Positions 47,668 to 55,148 of a DNA stretch of 64,000 nucleotides are shown piece after piece. A program made the position numbers and the translations under genes. The notes beneath the pieces are model-generated. The model was not told the origin of the DNA. It worked only from the letters and a program-made list of their open reading frames with translations, and searched no databases. The stretch is from Pseudomonas sp. Irchel 3E13. GTDB lineage: Bacteria; Pseudomonadota; Gammaproteobacteria; Pseudomonadales; Pseudomonadaceae. Each line of letters starts with the position of its first letter. The first letter of the stretch is position 1. Where the stretch lies: the NCBI RefSeq assembly GCF_900187455.1, contig NZ_FYDX01000001.1, positions 434,001 through 498,000 of the forward strand. The letters are read 5' to 3'.

Positions 47668-48438
47668 ATGGCCCACCCCACCATCCACCCGCGCGACCTG
47701 ATCGCCGGCCTGCAAAAAGGTCTGGCGCTGATGCAACTGTTCAGCGTCGATCAGCCGAAACTCACCGTGCCCCAGGCCGCCGCGCTGTCGGGCATGACCC
47801 AGAGCGCCGCGCGGCGCTTTTTGCTGACGTTGGTGCATGAAGCGTTCATCGAGACCGATGGCCGCCATTACTGGCTGACCCCCAAGGCGCTGCGCATCGG
47901 CCAGGCCTACGTCGATTCGGCGCAACTGCCGCGCATGCTGCGCCCGGTGGTGGAACAGGTGGCGCGGACCTCCCAGGAGCACGTCTCGGTGGGCACCCGC
48001 GACGGCGACGAGATGGTGCATATCGTCCGCAGCCGCTACAGCCACGTCGCCTCGCTGTCGATCCGCCCAGGTTCGCGGGTGCCGATGTACTGCACCGCCA
48101 GCGGCCGGCTGTGGCTGGCGGCGTTGGGCGCCGAGGCGCTGGATGCCTATTTCGCCCGCACTCAATTACGGGCGTTGACGCCCTACACCTGCGTTGACGA
48201 GCAGGCATTGCGCGAGGAATTGCGGGTTATTGCGCGCCAAGGCTACGCCGAGGTGGATCAGGAATTCGAAGTGGGCATGCGCGTGCTTGGTGTGCCGCTG
48301 CAGGACCGGCACGGCGTGCTGCGCTCGACGCTGGCGATCACCAGCCATGCGTCGCGGATCAGCGTCGAAGACATGAGGAAACGGTTTTTGACACCGTTGT
48401 ATGAGGCGCAGGCGTTGTTGCGGCCGGTGCTGGAGTGA
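47668..48438 (+). CDS. IclR-family transcriptional regulator
   Basis: A 256-residue IclR regulator. The winged HTH is at about 10-70 (LTVPQAAALSGMTQSAARRF). The effector domain has the family segments HVSVGTRDGDEMVHIVR, LSIRPGSRVPMYCTASGRLW and FEVGMRVLGVPLQD. It resembles the PcaR/PobR branch, whose effectors are aromatic or hydroaromatic acids. It is divergent from the four-gene flavoprotein cluster, which is its likely target. Confidence 0.92.
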   Translation: MAHPTIHPRDLIAGLQKGLALMQLFSVDQPKLTVPQAAALSGMTQSAARRFLLTLVHEAFIETDGRHYWLTPKALRIGQAYVDSAQLPRMLRPVVEQVARTSQEHVSVGTRDGDEMVHIVRSRYSHVASLSIRPGSRVPMYCTASGRLWLAALGAEALDAYFARTQLRALTPYTCVDEQALREELRVIARQGYAEVDQEFEVGMRVLGVPLQDRHGVLRSTLAITSHASRISVEDMRKRFLTPLYEAQALLRPVLE

Positions 48439-48766
48439 AGCAAACCCGCTGATTGTAGGAGCGAGCTTGCTCGCGAAGGCCCGCAAGACAGCTCAAAAAG
48501 CCGGCTGATCTCACCGGCCCACACCACCTGGACCTGGGCCTATGGAACGCGAGATTCGGGTGTTTTTGAGGACGCTATCGCTGGCAAGCCAGCTTCCACA
48601 GGATTGGTGGCAGCCGCAGAACCTGGCTTGCCAGCGACGGCGCTTGGGCCGGGGTGCGAGCTTCATCAAGCGCTTAGCCCGTTTCTCCAGCCCATAAAAA
48701 AACCGCCGCGCTCCGGAAACCCGGACCGCGGCGGTTCTTCATCAACAGCGAAACAGCGACGAACCC
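48439..48766. repeat. Intergenic region with two repeat types and a terminator
   Basis: No gene in this 328-base gap. A single REP core lies at 48454-48480. A second palindrome type, with arms around GCTGGCAAGCCAG (48580-48592) and CTGGCTTGCCAGC (48623-48635), spans 48574-48644. The rest is the terminator of the minus-strand acetolactate synthase gene, listed separately. Confidence 0.75.
48695..48736 (-). terminator. Rho-independent terminator of the acetolactate synthase gene
   Basis: On the minus strand a GC-rich stem (CGCGGCGGTT at 48727-48736 pairs with 48701-48710, plus an inner TCCGG/CCGGA stem) is followed by eight Ts (48695-48702 on the plus strand are A). It lies about 30 bases after the stop codon at 48767. 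Classical intrinsic terminator. Confidence 0.88.
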
Positions 48767-50410
48767 TTAGACCGCCAGGGCGCGCTCACGCAGTTCGATG
48801 TTGAGGATGCGATCGTTCTCGCTGTAGTCGACCGGGCAGTCGATCACGTGCACGCCCGGGGTCTTGATGCAGTGCTCCAGCAGCGGCAGCAGGCCTTCGG
48901 CGCTTTCCACGCGGTGGCCGTTGGCACCGTAGGCTTCGGCGTATTTGACGAAGTCCGGGTTGCCGTAGTCCAGGCCGAAATCGGTGAAGCCCATGTTGGC
49001 CTGCTTCCAGCGGATCATGCCGTAGCCGTCGTCACGCAGGATCACCACGGTGACGTGCATGCCCAGGCGTACCGCGGTTTCCAGTTCCTGGCTGTTCATC
49101 ATGAAGCCGCCGTCGCCACACACCGCGATCACCGGACGGTCCGGGTACACCAGGTGCGAAGCCATGGCCGACGGCAGGCCGGCGCCCATGGTCGCCAGGG
49201 CGTTGTCCAGCAGCACGGTGTTGGGCTTGTGCGCCTTGTAGTTGCGGGCGAACCAGATTTTGTAGATGCCGTTGTCCAGGGCAACGATGCCTTCGGACGG
49301 CAGGGCGCGACGGATGTCGGCGACCAGGCGCTGCGGGTAGACCGGGAAGCGGTCGTCGTCCTTGCCTTCGGCGATCTGCAGTTCGTTGGCTTCGCGGATC
49401 GCCAGCAGGCGGGTGAAGTCCCAGTGCGAGGTGTCGCCCAGGCCTTCGGCGATCTGCCAGACGGCGTTGGCGATGTCGCCGATCACTTCGATCTGCGGGA
49501 AGTACACGGCATCGACTTCGGCGGAGCGGAAGTTGATGTGGATGACCTCGGTGCCGCCACGGACCATGAAGAACGGCGGCTTCTCGATCACGTCGTGGCC
49601 GATGTTGATGATCAGGTCGGCCGCTTCCACCGCGCGGTGCACGAAGTCACCGGAGGACAGCGCGGCGTTGCCGAGGAAGCGCGGATCGCGCTCGTCGACC
49701 ACGCCTTTACCCAGTTGGGTGGTGACGAACGGGATGCCGGTCTGGTCGATCAGTTGCTTGAGGACCTTGGCGGTCATCTTGCGGTTGGCGCCAGCGCCGA
49801 TGACCAGGATCGGGCTGCGGGCGGTGCGCAGCTTGTCGATCGCGGCGTCGATGGCGACGTGCTCGGCCAGCGGGCGACGGTGCAGGCTCGGCGGGATCGG
49901 CATGGCGTCGGTCTGCTCGGCGGCGATGTCTTCCGGCAGTTCCAGGTGCACCGCGCCCGGTTTCTCTTCCTCGGCCAGACGGAAGGCTTCACGCATGCGC
50001 GAAGGAATGTTGTCGGCGGAAGCGAGCTGGTGGGTGTACTTGGTGATGGGGTCCATCATTCCGCACACGTCGATGATCTGGAAACGGCCCTGCTTGGATT
50101 TCTTGATCGGCTTCTGGCCGGTAATCATCAGCATCGGCATGCCGCCCAGGTAGGCGTAGGCGCCGGCGGTCACCAGGTTGGTCGCGCCAGGGCCGAGGGT
50201 CGCCAGGCTGACGCCGGTCTTGCCGGTCAGGCGGCCATAGGTCGCGGCCATGAAGCCCGCGGACTGCTCGTGGCGGGTCAGAACCAGCTTGATCTTCGAC
50301 TTGCGCAGGGATTCCAGCAGGTCGAGGTTTTCCTCACCGGGAATGCCGAACACATACTCGACACCTTCGTTTTCCAGGCATTGCACAACGACATCGGCGG
50401 CCTTGGCCAT
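48767..50410 (-). CDS. alsS: Acetolactate synthase, catabolic type
   Basis: A 547-residue thiamine-diphosphate enzyme. The ThDP-activating Glu48 is in LTRHEQSAGFMA, the first domain has GPGATNLVTAGAYAYL, and the ThDP-Mg motif begins CGDGGFMMN. There is no adjacent regulatory small subunit (ilvN), as in catabolic AlsS-type enzymes that make acetolactate for acetoin. The ATG has GAGG eight bases upstream. It is downstream of, and co-oriented with, the FadR-type regulator. Glyoxylate carboligase and other ThDP carboligases are alternatives; the AlsS assignment is by overall pattern. Confidence 0.8.
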   Translation of the reverse strand: MAKAADVVVQCLENEGVEYVFGIPGEENLDLLESLRKSKIKLVLTRHEQSAGFMAATYGRLTGKTGVSLATLGPGATNLVTAGAYAYLGGMPMLMITGQKPIKKSKQGRFQIIDVCGMMDPITKYTHQLASADNIPSRMREAFRLAEEEKPGAVHLELPEDIAAEQTDAMPIPPSLHRRPLAEHVAIDAAIDKLRTARSPILVIGAGANRKMTAKVLKQLIDQTGIPFVTTQLGKGVVDERDPRFLGNAALSSGDFVHRAVEAADLIINIGHDVIEKPPFFMVRGGTEVIHINFRSAEVDAVYFPQIEVIGDIANAVWQIAEGLGDTSHWDFTRLLAIREANELQIAEGKDDDRFPVYPQRLVADIRRALPSEGIVALDNGIYKIWFARNYKAHKPNTVLLDNALATMGAGLPSAMASHLVYPDRPVIAVCGDGGFMMNSQELETAVRLGMHVTVVILRDDGYGMIRWKQANMGFTDFGLDYGNPDFVKYAEAYGANGHRVESAEGLLPLLEHCIKTPGVHVIDCPVDYSENDRILNIELRERALAV

Positions 50411-50587
50411 CTTGCTTGCTACCTCAAGTGGGATTGCACGGGATCAAAACAATCGCTCAGCATGCGAATGCACGACGAACGTAGCCTTGACGCCGGCAAC
50501 GCTCGATGGAGTCACGCACGAAAGCGGGCGCGATTGTCGCACCTTTTCAGACATGTCGTGCAACACACTCGCCGGTAATCGCACAGA

Positions 50588-51292
50588 TCAGCCGCCAAAC
50601 ACGATCCCGGTCCGCGCCGCCGCATTGCGGATATGTTCCTGCATCGCCTTCTGCGCCGCGCTCGCTGAATGGCGGCTCAGGGCGCGAAGGATCTTGCGGT
50701 GTTCCTGCCAGGTCTCCATCGCCCGCTCCGGGCGGATGAACGGCAGCTTCTGGCTCTCGGCGAAGATTGCTTCGCTGGCGGTGACGATGTGCAGCATTGC
50801 CCGGTTGCCGCTGGCTTCGAGCAGGCGCCGGTGGAAGGCGAAGTCCAGCTTCGCCGCCGCCTCGAAGTGGCCGGCACGCAATTGCTCGCGCATGGCTTCG
50901 ACGTTCACCGCAAGTTCATCCAGGTCGTCGGTGGTCAGGGCATTGGCCGCCTGCCCCGCGGCGAAGCCTTCGAGCACATAGCGCAACTGGAACGTGTCCG
51001 CCGCGCCGATCTGCTGGGCGAACGGCCAGGAAAACCACGACGATTCCGACGCCTGTTCGCTCTTGGCGCCCTGCACGAACACGCCCTTGCCCGGCTGCAC
51101 GCTGACCACGCCCAAAGCACTCAGCGACGACAAGGCTTCACGCAATGACGCGCGGCTCACCCCCAGCCGTTCGGCCAGGTCGCGCTGCGAGGGCAAGGCA
51201 TCGCCGGGCTGGTAGTCGCCCTCGCGGATCAGCCGCTGGATGGCCTGCAAGGCCTGCTCGGGAACGGCACTGCGGGTAGGAATGTCGAGCAT
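50588..51292 (-). CDS. GntR/FadR-type (FCD) transcriptional regulator
   Basis: A 234-residue regulator with an N-terminal GntR winged HTH (about 15-75; PGDALPSQRDLAERLGVSRA and SLREALSSLSALGV) and an FCD ligand domain. FCD metal ligands can be seen in LDFAFHRRLLEAS and in EHIRNAA near the end. ATG 51292 matches the family start; the longer frame covers the intergenic operators. It is divergent from the ABC transporter operon and upstream of the acetolactate synthase gene, so it may control either or both. Confidence 0.92.
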   Translation of the reverse strand: MLDIPTRSAVPEQALQAIQRLIREGDYQPGDALPSQRDLAERLGVSRASLREALSSLSALGVVSVQPGKGVFVQGAKSEQASESSWFSWPFAQQIGAADTFQLRYVLEGFAAGQAANALTTDDLDELAVNVEAMREQLRAGHFEAAAKLDFAFHRRLLEASGNRAMLHIVTASEAIFAESQKLPFIRPERAMETWQEHRKILRALSRHSASAAQKAMQEHIRNAAARTGIVFGG

Positions 51293-51293
51293 G

Positions 51294-51312
51294 TGTTCAG
51301 ACCGGTCAGAAC
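51294..51312. promoter_or_regulatory. Candidate operator of the FadR-type regulator, site 1
   Basis: TGTTCAGACCGGTCAGAAC holds a near-perfect palindrome (TTCaGACC-GGTCaGAA, one mismatched pair). It begins one base before the regulator ATG on the other strand, an autoregulatory position. The centre resembles GGTC/GACC operators of FCD regulators. Confidence 0.6.
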
Positions 51313-51440
51313 GAAGAATGCGCTGTTTTACGTCCTTTTCCCTGTACCACGCAAGTTTGGCCCCATCCTGGCGCAAGCCCGTAAACATTGCCTTTTCTCG
51401 GGGCAAAATGCGTTTGCGTGGCGGTCGCCGGCGGGCCAAC

Positions 51441-51453
51441 TGTTCAGACCAGT
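51441..51453. promoter_or_regulatory. Candidate operator of the FadR-type regulator, site 2
   Basis: TGTTCAGACCAGT matches site 1 at 12 of 13 positions and lies 117 bases before the start of the ABC substrate-binding gene. A pair of matching sites at both ends of the divergent region fits one regulator controlling both directions. Confidence 0.55.
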
Positions 51454-51569
51454 AATACCGCGCAGAACCGGGCTTCCAGGAAATTTTTCAAGATTTTTCC
51501 GCGCATGGCACGCCGGCTGCAATGGGCTCGAAACGATTCAGCCCATTGATCCGCCCCGAGGTACTGACC

Positions 51570-52349
51570 ATGAGTAAACTGCGCACCCTTCTGCTGGCCA
51601 CCCTCCTCTGCGGCAGCGCCGTCGGCGCCCAGGCCGATGTGCTGGGCGACATCGCCCAGCGCGGCGTCCTGAAAGTCGCCGTACCCCAGGACTTCCCACC
51701 GTTCGGCTCGGTCGGCCCCGACCTCAAGCCGCGCGGCCTGGACATCGACACCGCGCAACTGCTGGCCGACAAGCTCGGCGTGAAGCTGGCCCTGACCCCG
51801 GTCAACAGCACCAACCGCATCCCCTTCCTCACCACCGGCAAGGTCGACCTGGTGATCTCCAGCCTCGGCAAGAACCCCGAGCGCGAGAAGGTCGTGGACT
51901 TCTCCAAACCCTACGCGCCCTTCTACCTCGCCGTGTTCGGCCCGCAAGACAGCAGCGTCGACAACGTCGAGGCACTGGCCGGCAAGACCATCAGCGTCAC
52001 CCGCGGCGCCATCGAGGATATGGAACTGAGCGCCGTGGCCCCGCAAGGCACCACCATCAAGCGCTTCGAGGACAACAACTCGACCATCGCCGCCTACCTC
52101 TCCGGCCAGGTCGACCTGATCGCCAGCGGCAGCGTGGTGATGTCCGCAATCGCCGAGAAGAACCCGAAGAAAGTCCCGGTGCTCAAGGTCAAGCTCAAGG
52201 ACTCCCCGGTCTACGTCGGCATGGCCAAGGAACAGCCGGCGCTGCTGGAGAAGGTCAACGGCATCCTCGCCGAAGCCGTCGCCGACGGCAGCCTCAACCG
52301 CAACGCCGAGAAATGGCTGAAACAGCCGCTGCCCGCCGATTTCCAGTGA
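51570..52349 (+). CDS. Polar amino-acid ABC transporter substrate-binding protein
   Basis: A 259-residue periplasmic binding protein (SBP family 3). The Sec signal covers about residues 1-22 (ends GAQA-D). The family signature GVLKVAVPQDFPPFG follows at residue 30, and the ligand pocket includes TGKVDLVISSLGKNPERE. ATG 51570 has GAGG seven bases upstream. It is the first gene of a complete importer (binding protein, two permeases, ATPase). Ligands are likely polar amino acids or related small acids; the exact one cannot be read from sequence. Confidence 0.92.
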   Translation: MSKLRTLLLATLLCGSAVGAQADVLGDIAQRGVLKVAVPQDFPPFGSVGPDLKPRGLDIDTAQLLADKLGVKLALTPVNSTNRIPFLTTGKVDLVISSLGKNPEREKVVDFSKPYAPFYLAVFGPQDSSVDNVEALAGKTISVTRGAIEDMELSAVAPQGTTIKRFEDNNSTIAAYLSGQVDLIASGSVVMSAIAEKNPKKVPVLKVKLKDSPVYVGMAKEQPALLEKVNGILAEAVADGSLNRNAEKWLKQPLPADFQ

Positions 52350-52359
52350 GCCCCTGCGC

Positions 52360-53025
52360 ATGGCCTATCAATTCGATTTCGCCGCGGTACTGGCCCAGGG
52401 TGACCTGCTGCTCAAGGGCGCGGCGTTCACCCTGGAGCTGACGCTGATTGGCACCGTGTTCGGCGTTGCCCTGGGCATCGTCGGCGCGGCGGTCCGCGCC
52501 TGGAACCTGCGACCGTTCAACTGGCTGTTCGCGGTGTATGTGGAACTGATCCGCAACACCCCGTTCATCGTCCAGTTGTTCTTCATCTTCTTCGGCCTGC
52601 CGGCCCTCGGCGTGCGCATGAGCGAATGGCAGGCCGCGGTGCTGGCGATGGTGATCAACCTCGGTGCCTATTCCACCGAGATCATCCGCGCCGGCATCCA
52701 GGCGATCCCGCGCGGGCAACTGGAAGCGGCGGCGGCCCTGGCCATGAGTCGCTTCGAGACGTTCCGCTACGTGATCCTGCGCCCGGCCCTGGCCAAGGTC
52801 TGGCCTGCGCTGTCGAGCCAGGTCGTGATCGTCATGCTCGGCTCGGCGGTGTGTTCGCAGATCGCCACCGAGGAGTTGTCGTTCGCCGCCAACTTCATTC
52901 AGTCGCGCAACTTCCGCGCCTTCGAAACCTACCTGCTGACCACCCTGATCTACCTGCTGATGGCCATCGGCGTGCGGCAGTTGCTCAACCTGCTGGGCCG
53001 CCGCCTGATCGTGAGGAGAGGCTGA
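52360..53025 (+). CDS. Polar amino-acid ABC transporter permease (1)
   Basis: A 221-residue integral membrane permease of the HisM/GlnP type. About five helices are visible, with the EAA motif region QLEAAAALAMSRFETFRYVI in the cytosolic loop and IRNTPFIVQLFFIFFGLP after the first helices. It begins ten bases after the binding-protein gene and overlaps the next permease gene by one base (TGATG). Confidence 0.93.
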   Translation: MAYQFDFAAVLAQGDLLLKGAAFTLELTLIGTVFGVALGIVGAAVRAWNLRPFNWLFAVYVELIRNTPFIVQLFFIFFGLPALGVRMSEWQAAVLAMVINLGAYSTEIIRAGIQAIPRGQLEAAAALAMSRFETFRYVILRPALAKVWPALSSQVVIVMLGSAVCSQIATEELSFAANFIQSRNFRAFETYLLTTLIYLLMAIGVRQLLNLLGRRLIVRRG

Positions 53026-53672
53026 TGGATTTCACTCTGTGGGACATCGTGCGCAACCTGCTCACCGGTTTGCAGTGGACCCTGCTGTTGTCGCTGGTGG
53101 CCTTTGTCTGTGGCGGCGCGGTCGGGCTGCTGATGCTGGTCGGGCGGATTTCGCAGAACACCACGCTGCGGGTGCTGAGCCGCGGCTATATCGAGCTGTT
53201 CCAGGGCACGCCGCTGCTGATGCAACTGTTCATGGTGTTTTTCGGCATCGCCCTGTTCGGCATCGATGTCTCGGCCTGGGTGGCCGCGGCGGTGGCGCTG
53301 ACCTTGTTCACCAGCGCCTTTCTCGCCGAGATCTGGCGCGGCTGCGTGGAGTCGATTCCCCGTGGCCAGTGGGAAGCCAGTTCGAGCCTGGCGCTGAGCC
53401 GTTACGAGCAACTGCGCTATGTGATCCTGCCGCAAGCGCTGCGCATTGGCGTGGCGCCGACCGTGGGCTTCTCGGTGCAGGTGGTCAAGGGCACCGCGGT
53501 GACGTCGATCATCGGCTTCACCGAGCTGACCAAGACCGGCGGCATGCTGGCCAACGCCACCTTCGAACCCTTCCTGATCTACGGCCTGGTGTCCCTGGGC
53601 TACTTCATTCTGTGTTTTCCACTGTCGCTGGGTGCCCGTTACCTGGAAAGGAGGCTGCATGCCGCTGGTTAG
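53025..53672 (+). CDS. Polar amino-acid ABC transporter permease (2)
   Basis: A 215-residue permease homologous to the preceding one. The EAA loop is GQWEASSSLALSRYEQLRYV, with QGTPLLMQLFMVFFGIAL before it. ATG 53025 overlaps the previous stop; the open frame to the left of it is a shadow. It overlaps the ATPase gene by 14 bases. The two permeases should form a heterodimer. Confidence 0.93.
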   Translation: MDFTLWDIVRNLLTGLQWTLLLSLVAFVCGGAVGLLMLVGRISQNTTLRVLSRGYIELFQGTPLLMQLFMVFFGIALFGIDVSAWVAAAVALTLFTSAFLAEIWRGCVESIPRGQWEASSSLALSRYEQLRYVILPQALRIGVAPTVGFSVQVVKGTAVTSIIGFTELTKTGGMLANATFEPFLIYGLVSLGYFILCFPLSLGARYLERRLHAAG

Positions 53673-54387
53673 AGTGTCTGCGTTGCACAAGTATTACGGG
53701 AACAACCACGTGCTCAAGGGCGTCGACCTGAGCATCGAACAGGGCGAGGTAGTGGCGATCATCGGCCGCAGCGGCTCGGGCAAGAGCACATTGCTGCGTA
53801 CTTTGAATGGCCTCGAATCGATCAACGACGGGGTGATCGAAGTGGACGGCGAATACCTCGACGCCGCGCGCGCCGACCTGCGTTCGCTGCGGCAGAAAGT
53901 CGGGATGATCTTCCAGCAGTTCAACCTGTTCCCGCACCTGAGCGTTGGCGAAAACGTCATGCTCGCGCCGCAACTGGTGAAGAAAACCTCCAACGCCGAC
54001 GCACGCACGCTGGCGCAACAGATGCTGGACCGCGTCGGCCTGGGCAATCGCTTCGACGCCTACCCCGACCAGTTGTCCGGCGGCCAGCAGCAACGGGTGG
54101 CGATCGCCCGGGCGCTGGCGATGTCGCCGAAGGTGCTGCTGTGTGACGAAATCACCTCGGCGCTTGATCCGGAACTGGTCAGCGAAGTGCTCAGCGTGGT
54201 GCGTGAACTGGCCCGCGAAGGCATGACCCTGGTGATGGTCACCCACGAAATGCGCTTCGCCCGCGAGGTCGGCGACAAGCTGGTGTTCATGCACCAGGGC
54301 AAGGTGCACGAGATGGGCGATCCGAAAGTGCTGTTTGACGCGCCGCAAACGCCGGAGCTGGCGAACTTCATTGGCAGCGTTGCCTGA
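53659..54387 (+). CDS. Polar amino-acid ABC transporter ATPase
   Basis: A 242-residue ABC ATPase of the HisP/GlnQ type. Walker A is GRSGSGKST (about 38-46), the signature is LSGGQQQR, Walker B is VLLCDEITSALDPE and the switch His is in MVTHEMRFA. The Q-loop Gln is in MIFQQFNLFPH. ATG 53659 has AGGAGG seven bases upstream. Last gene of the importer operon; a hairpin follows it. Confidence 0.95.
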   Translation: MPLVRVSALHKYYGNNHVLKGVDLSIEQGEVVAIIGRSGSGKSTLLRTLNGLESINDGVIEVDGEYLDAARADLRSLRQKVGMIFQQFNLFPHLSVGENVMLAPQLVKKTSNADARTLAQQMLDRVGLGNRFDAYPDQLSGGQQQRVAIARALAMSPKVLLCDEITSALDPELVSEVLSVVRELAREGMTLVMVTHEMRFAREVGDKLVFMHQGKVHEMGDPKVLFDAPQTPELANFIGSVA

Positions 54388-54409
54388 CCTGATATCCCGT
54401 GAACGACAA

Positions 54410-54437
54410 CGGGCTTGCCGTATCCGCGACAAGCCCG
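54410..54437. terminator. Hairpin between convergent ABC ATPase and YcaC-like genes
   Basis: CGGGCTTG (54410-54417) pairs with CAAGCCCG (54430-54437) around a 12-base loop. It lies in the 72-base gap between convergent genes and could end transcripts from both sides. There is no strong T-run. Confidence 0.5.
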
Positions 54438-54459
54438 CTGGAAGAACCGCCGAATGCGC

Positions 54460-55083
54460 TTACTTGGCGGTCAGCGCCGCGTAGCTGTTCATCAGGTTGC
54501 GGTAGTTGGGGATGCGCTGGGACAGCAGGTTGCCCAGGCCCTCGATATCGTTGCGCCAGTCGCGGTGCAGCTCACAGGCCACCGAGAACCAGTTCATCAT
54601 CTGCGCGCCGGCCGCGGTCATGCGCGCCCAGGCCGCTTGCTGCACGGTTTCGTTGAAGGTGCCGGAAGCGTCGGTCACCACGAACACGTCGAAGCCCTCG
54701 GCCAGCGCCGACAGGGTCGGGAACGCCACGCAGACATCAGTCACCACGCCGGCAATGATCAGTTGCTTGCGCCCGGTGGCCTTGATCGCCTGGACGAAAT
54801 CGTCGTTGTCCCAGGCGTTGATCTGGCCAGGGCGGGCAATGTACGGCGCGTCCGGGAACAGCGCTTTCAGCTCGGGTACCAGCGGGCCGTTGGGGCCCTG
54901 TTCGAAGCTGGTGGTGAGGATGGTCGGCAAGCCGAAGAACTTCGCCAGGTCCCCCAGGGCCAGGACGTTGTTCTTGAACTCGTTGGGCGAGAAGTCCTGC
55001 ACCAGGGAAATCAAACCTGTCTGGTGATCCACCAGCAATACCACGGCATCGTCTTTGTTCAGGCGTTTGTAGTTGGCGCTCAT
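54460..55083 (-). CDS. ycaC: YcaC-like isochorismatase-family hydrolase
   Basis: A 207-residue cysteine hydrolase closely following E. coli YcaC: LLVDHQTGLISLVQD at the start with Asp19, GLPTILTTSFEQGPNGPL, and GVVTDVCVAFP with the nucleophile Cys118. YcaC forms ring-shaped octamers stacked in pairs; its physiological substrate is not established. It lies 65 bases downstream of the exported amidohydrolase gene in the same direction, and a strong hairpin separates them, so it may have its own promoter. Confidence 0.92.
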   Translation of the reverse strand: MSANYKRLNKDDAVVLLVDHQTGLISLVQDFSPNEFKNNVLALGDLAKFFGLPTILTTSFEQGPNGPLVPELKALFPDAPYIARPGQINAWDNDDFVQAIKATGRKQLIIAGVVTDVCVAFPTLSALAEGFDVFVVTDASGTFNETVQQAAWARMTAAGAQMMNWFSVACELHRDWRNDIEGLGNLLSQRIPNYRNLMNSYAALTAK

Positions 55084-55116
55084 TACATGACTCCCAGGGG
55101 TTGAATGACGCGGGAT

Positions 55117-55139
55117 GGCGCGGGCTTGAAGCCCGCGCC
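55117..55139 (-). terminator. Strong hairpin between the amidohydrolase and YcaC-like genes
   Basis: GGCGCGGGCT (55117-55126) and AGCCCGCGCC (55130-55139) form a ten-base perfect stem with a three-base loop, ten bases beyond the amidohydrolase stop. No T-run follows, so it may only attenuate or protect the 3-prime end. Confidence 0.55.
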
Positions 55140-55148
55140 GAGGTGAGA

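Noticed and set aside
48574..48644. Small RNA gene downstream of the IclR regulator
   Set aside because: The palindrome is of a common Pseudomonas repeat type and has no promoter or terminator of its own.
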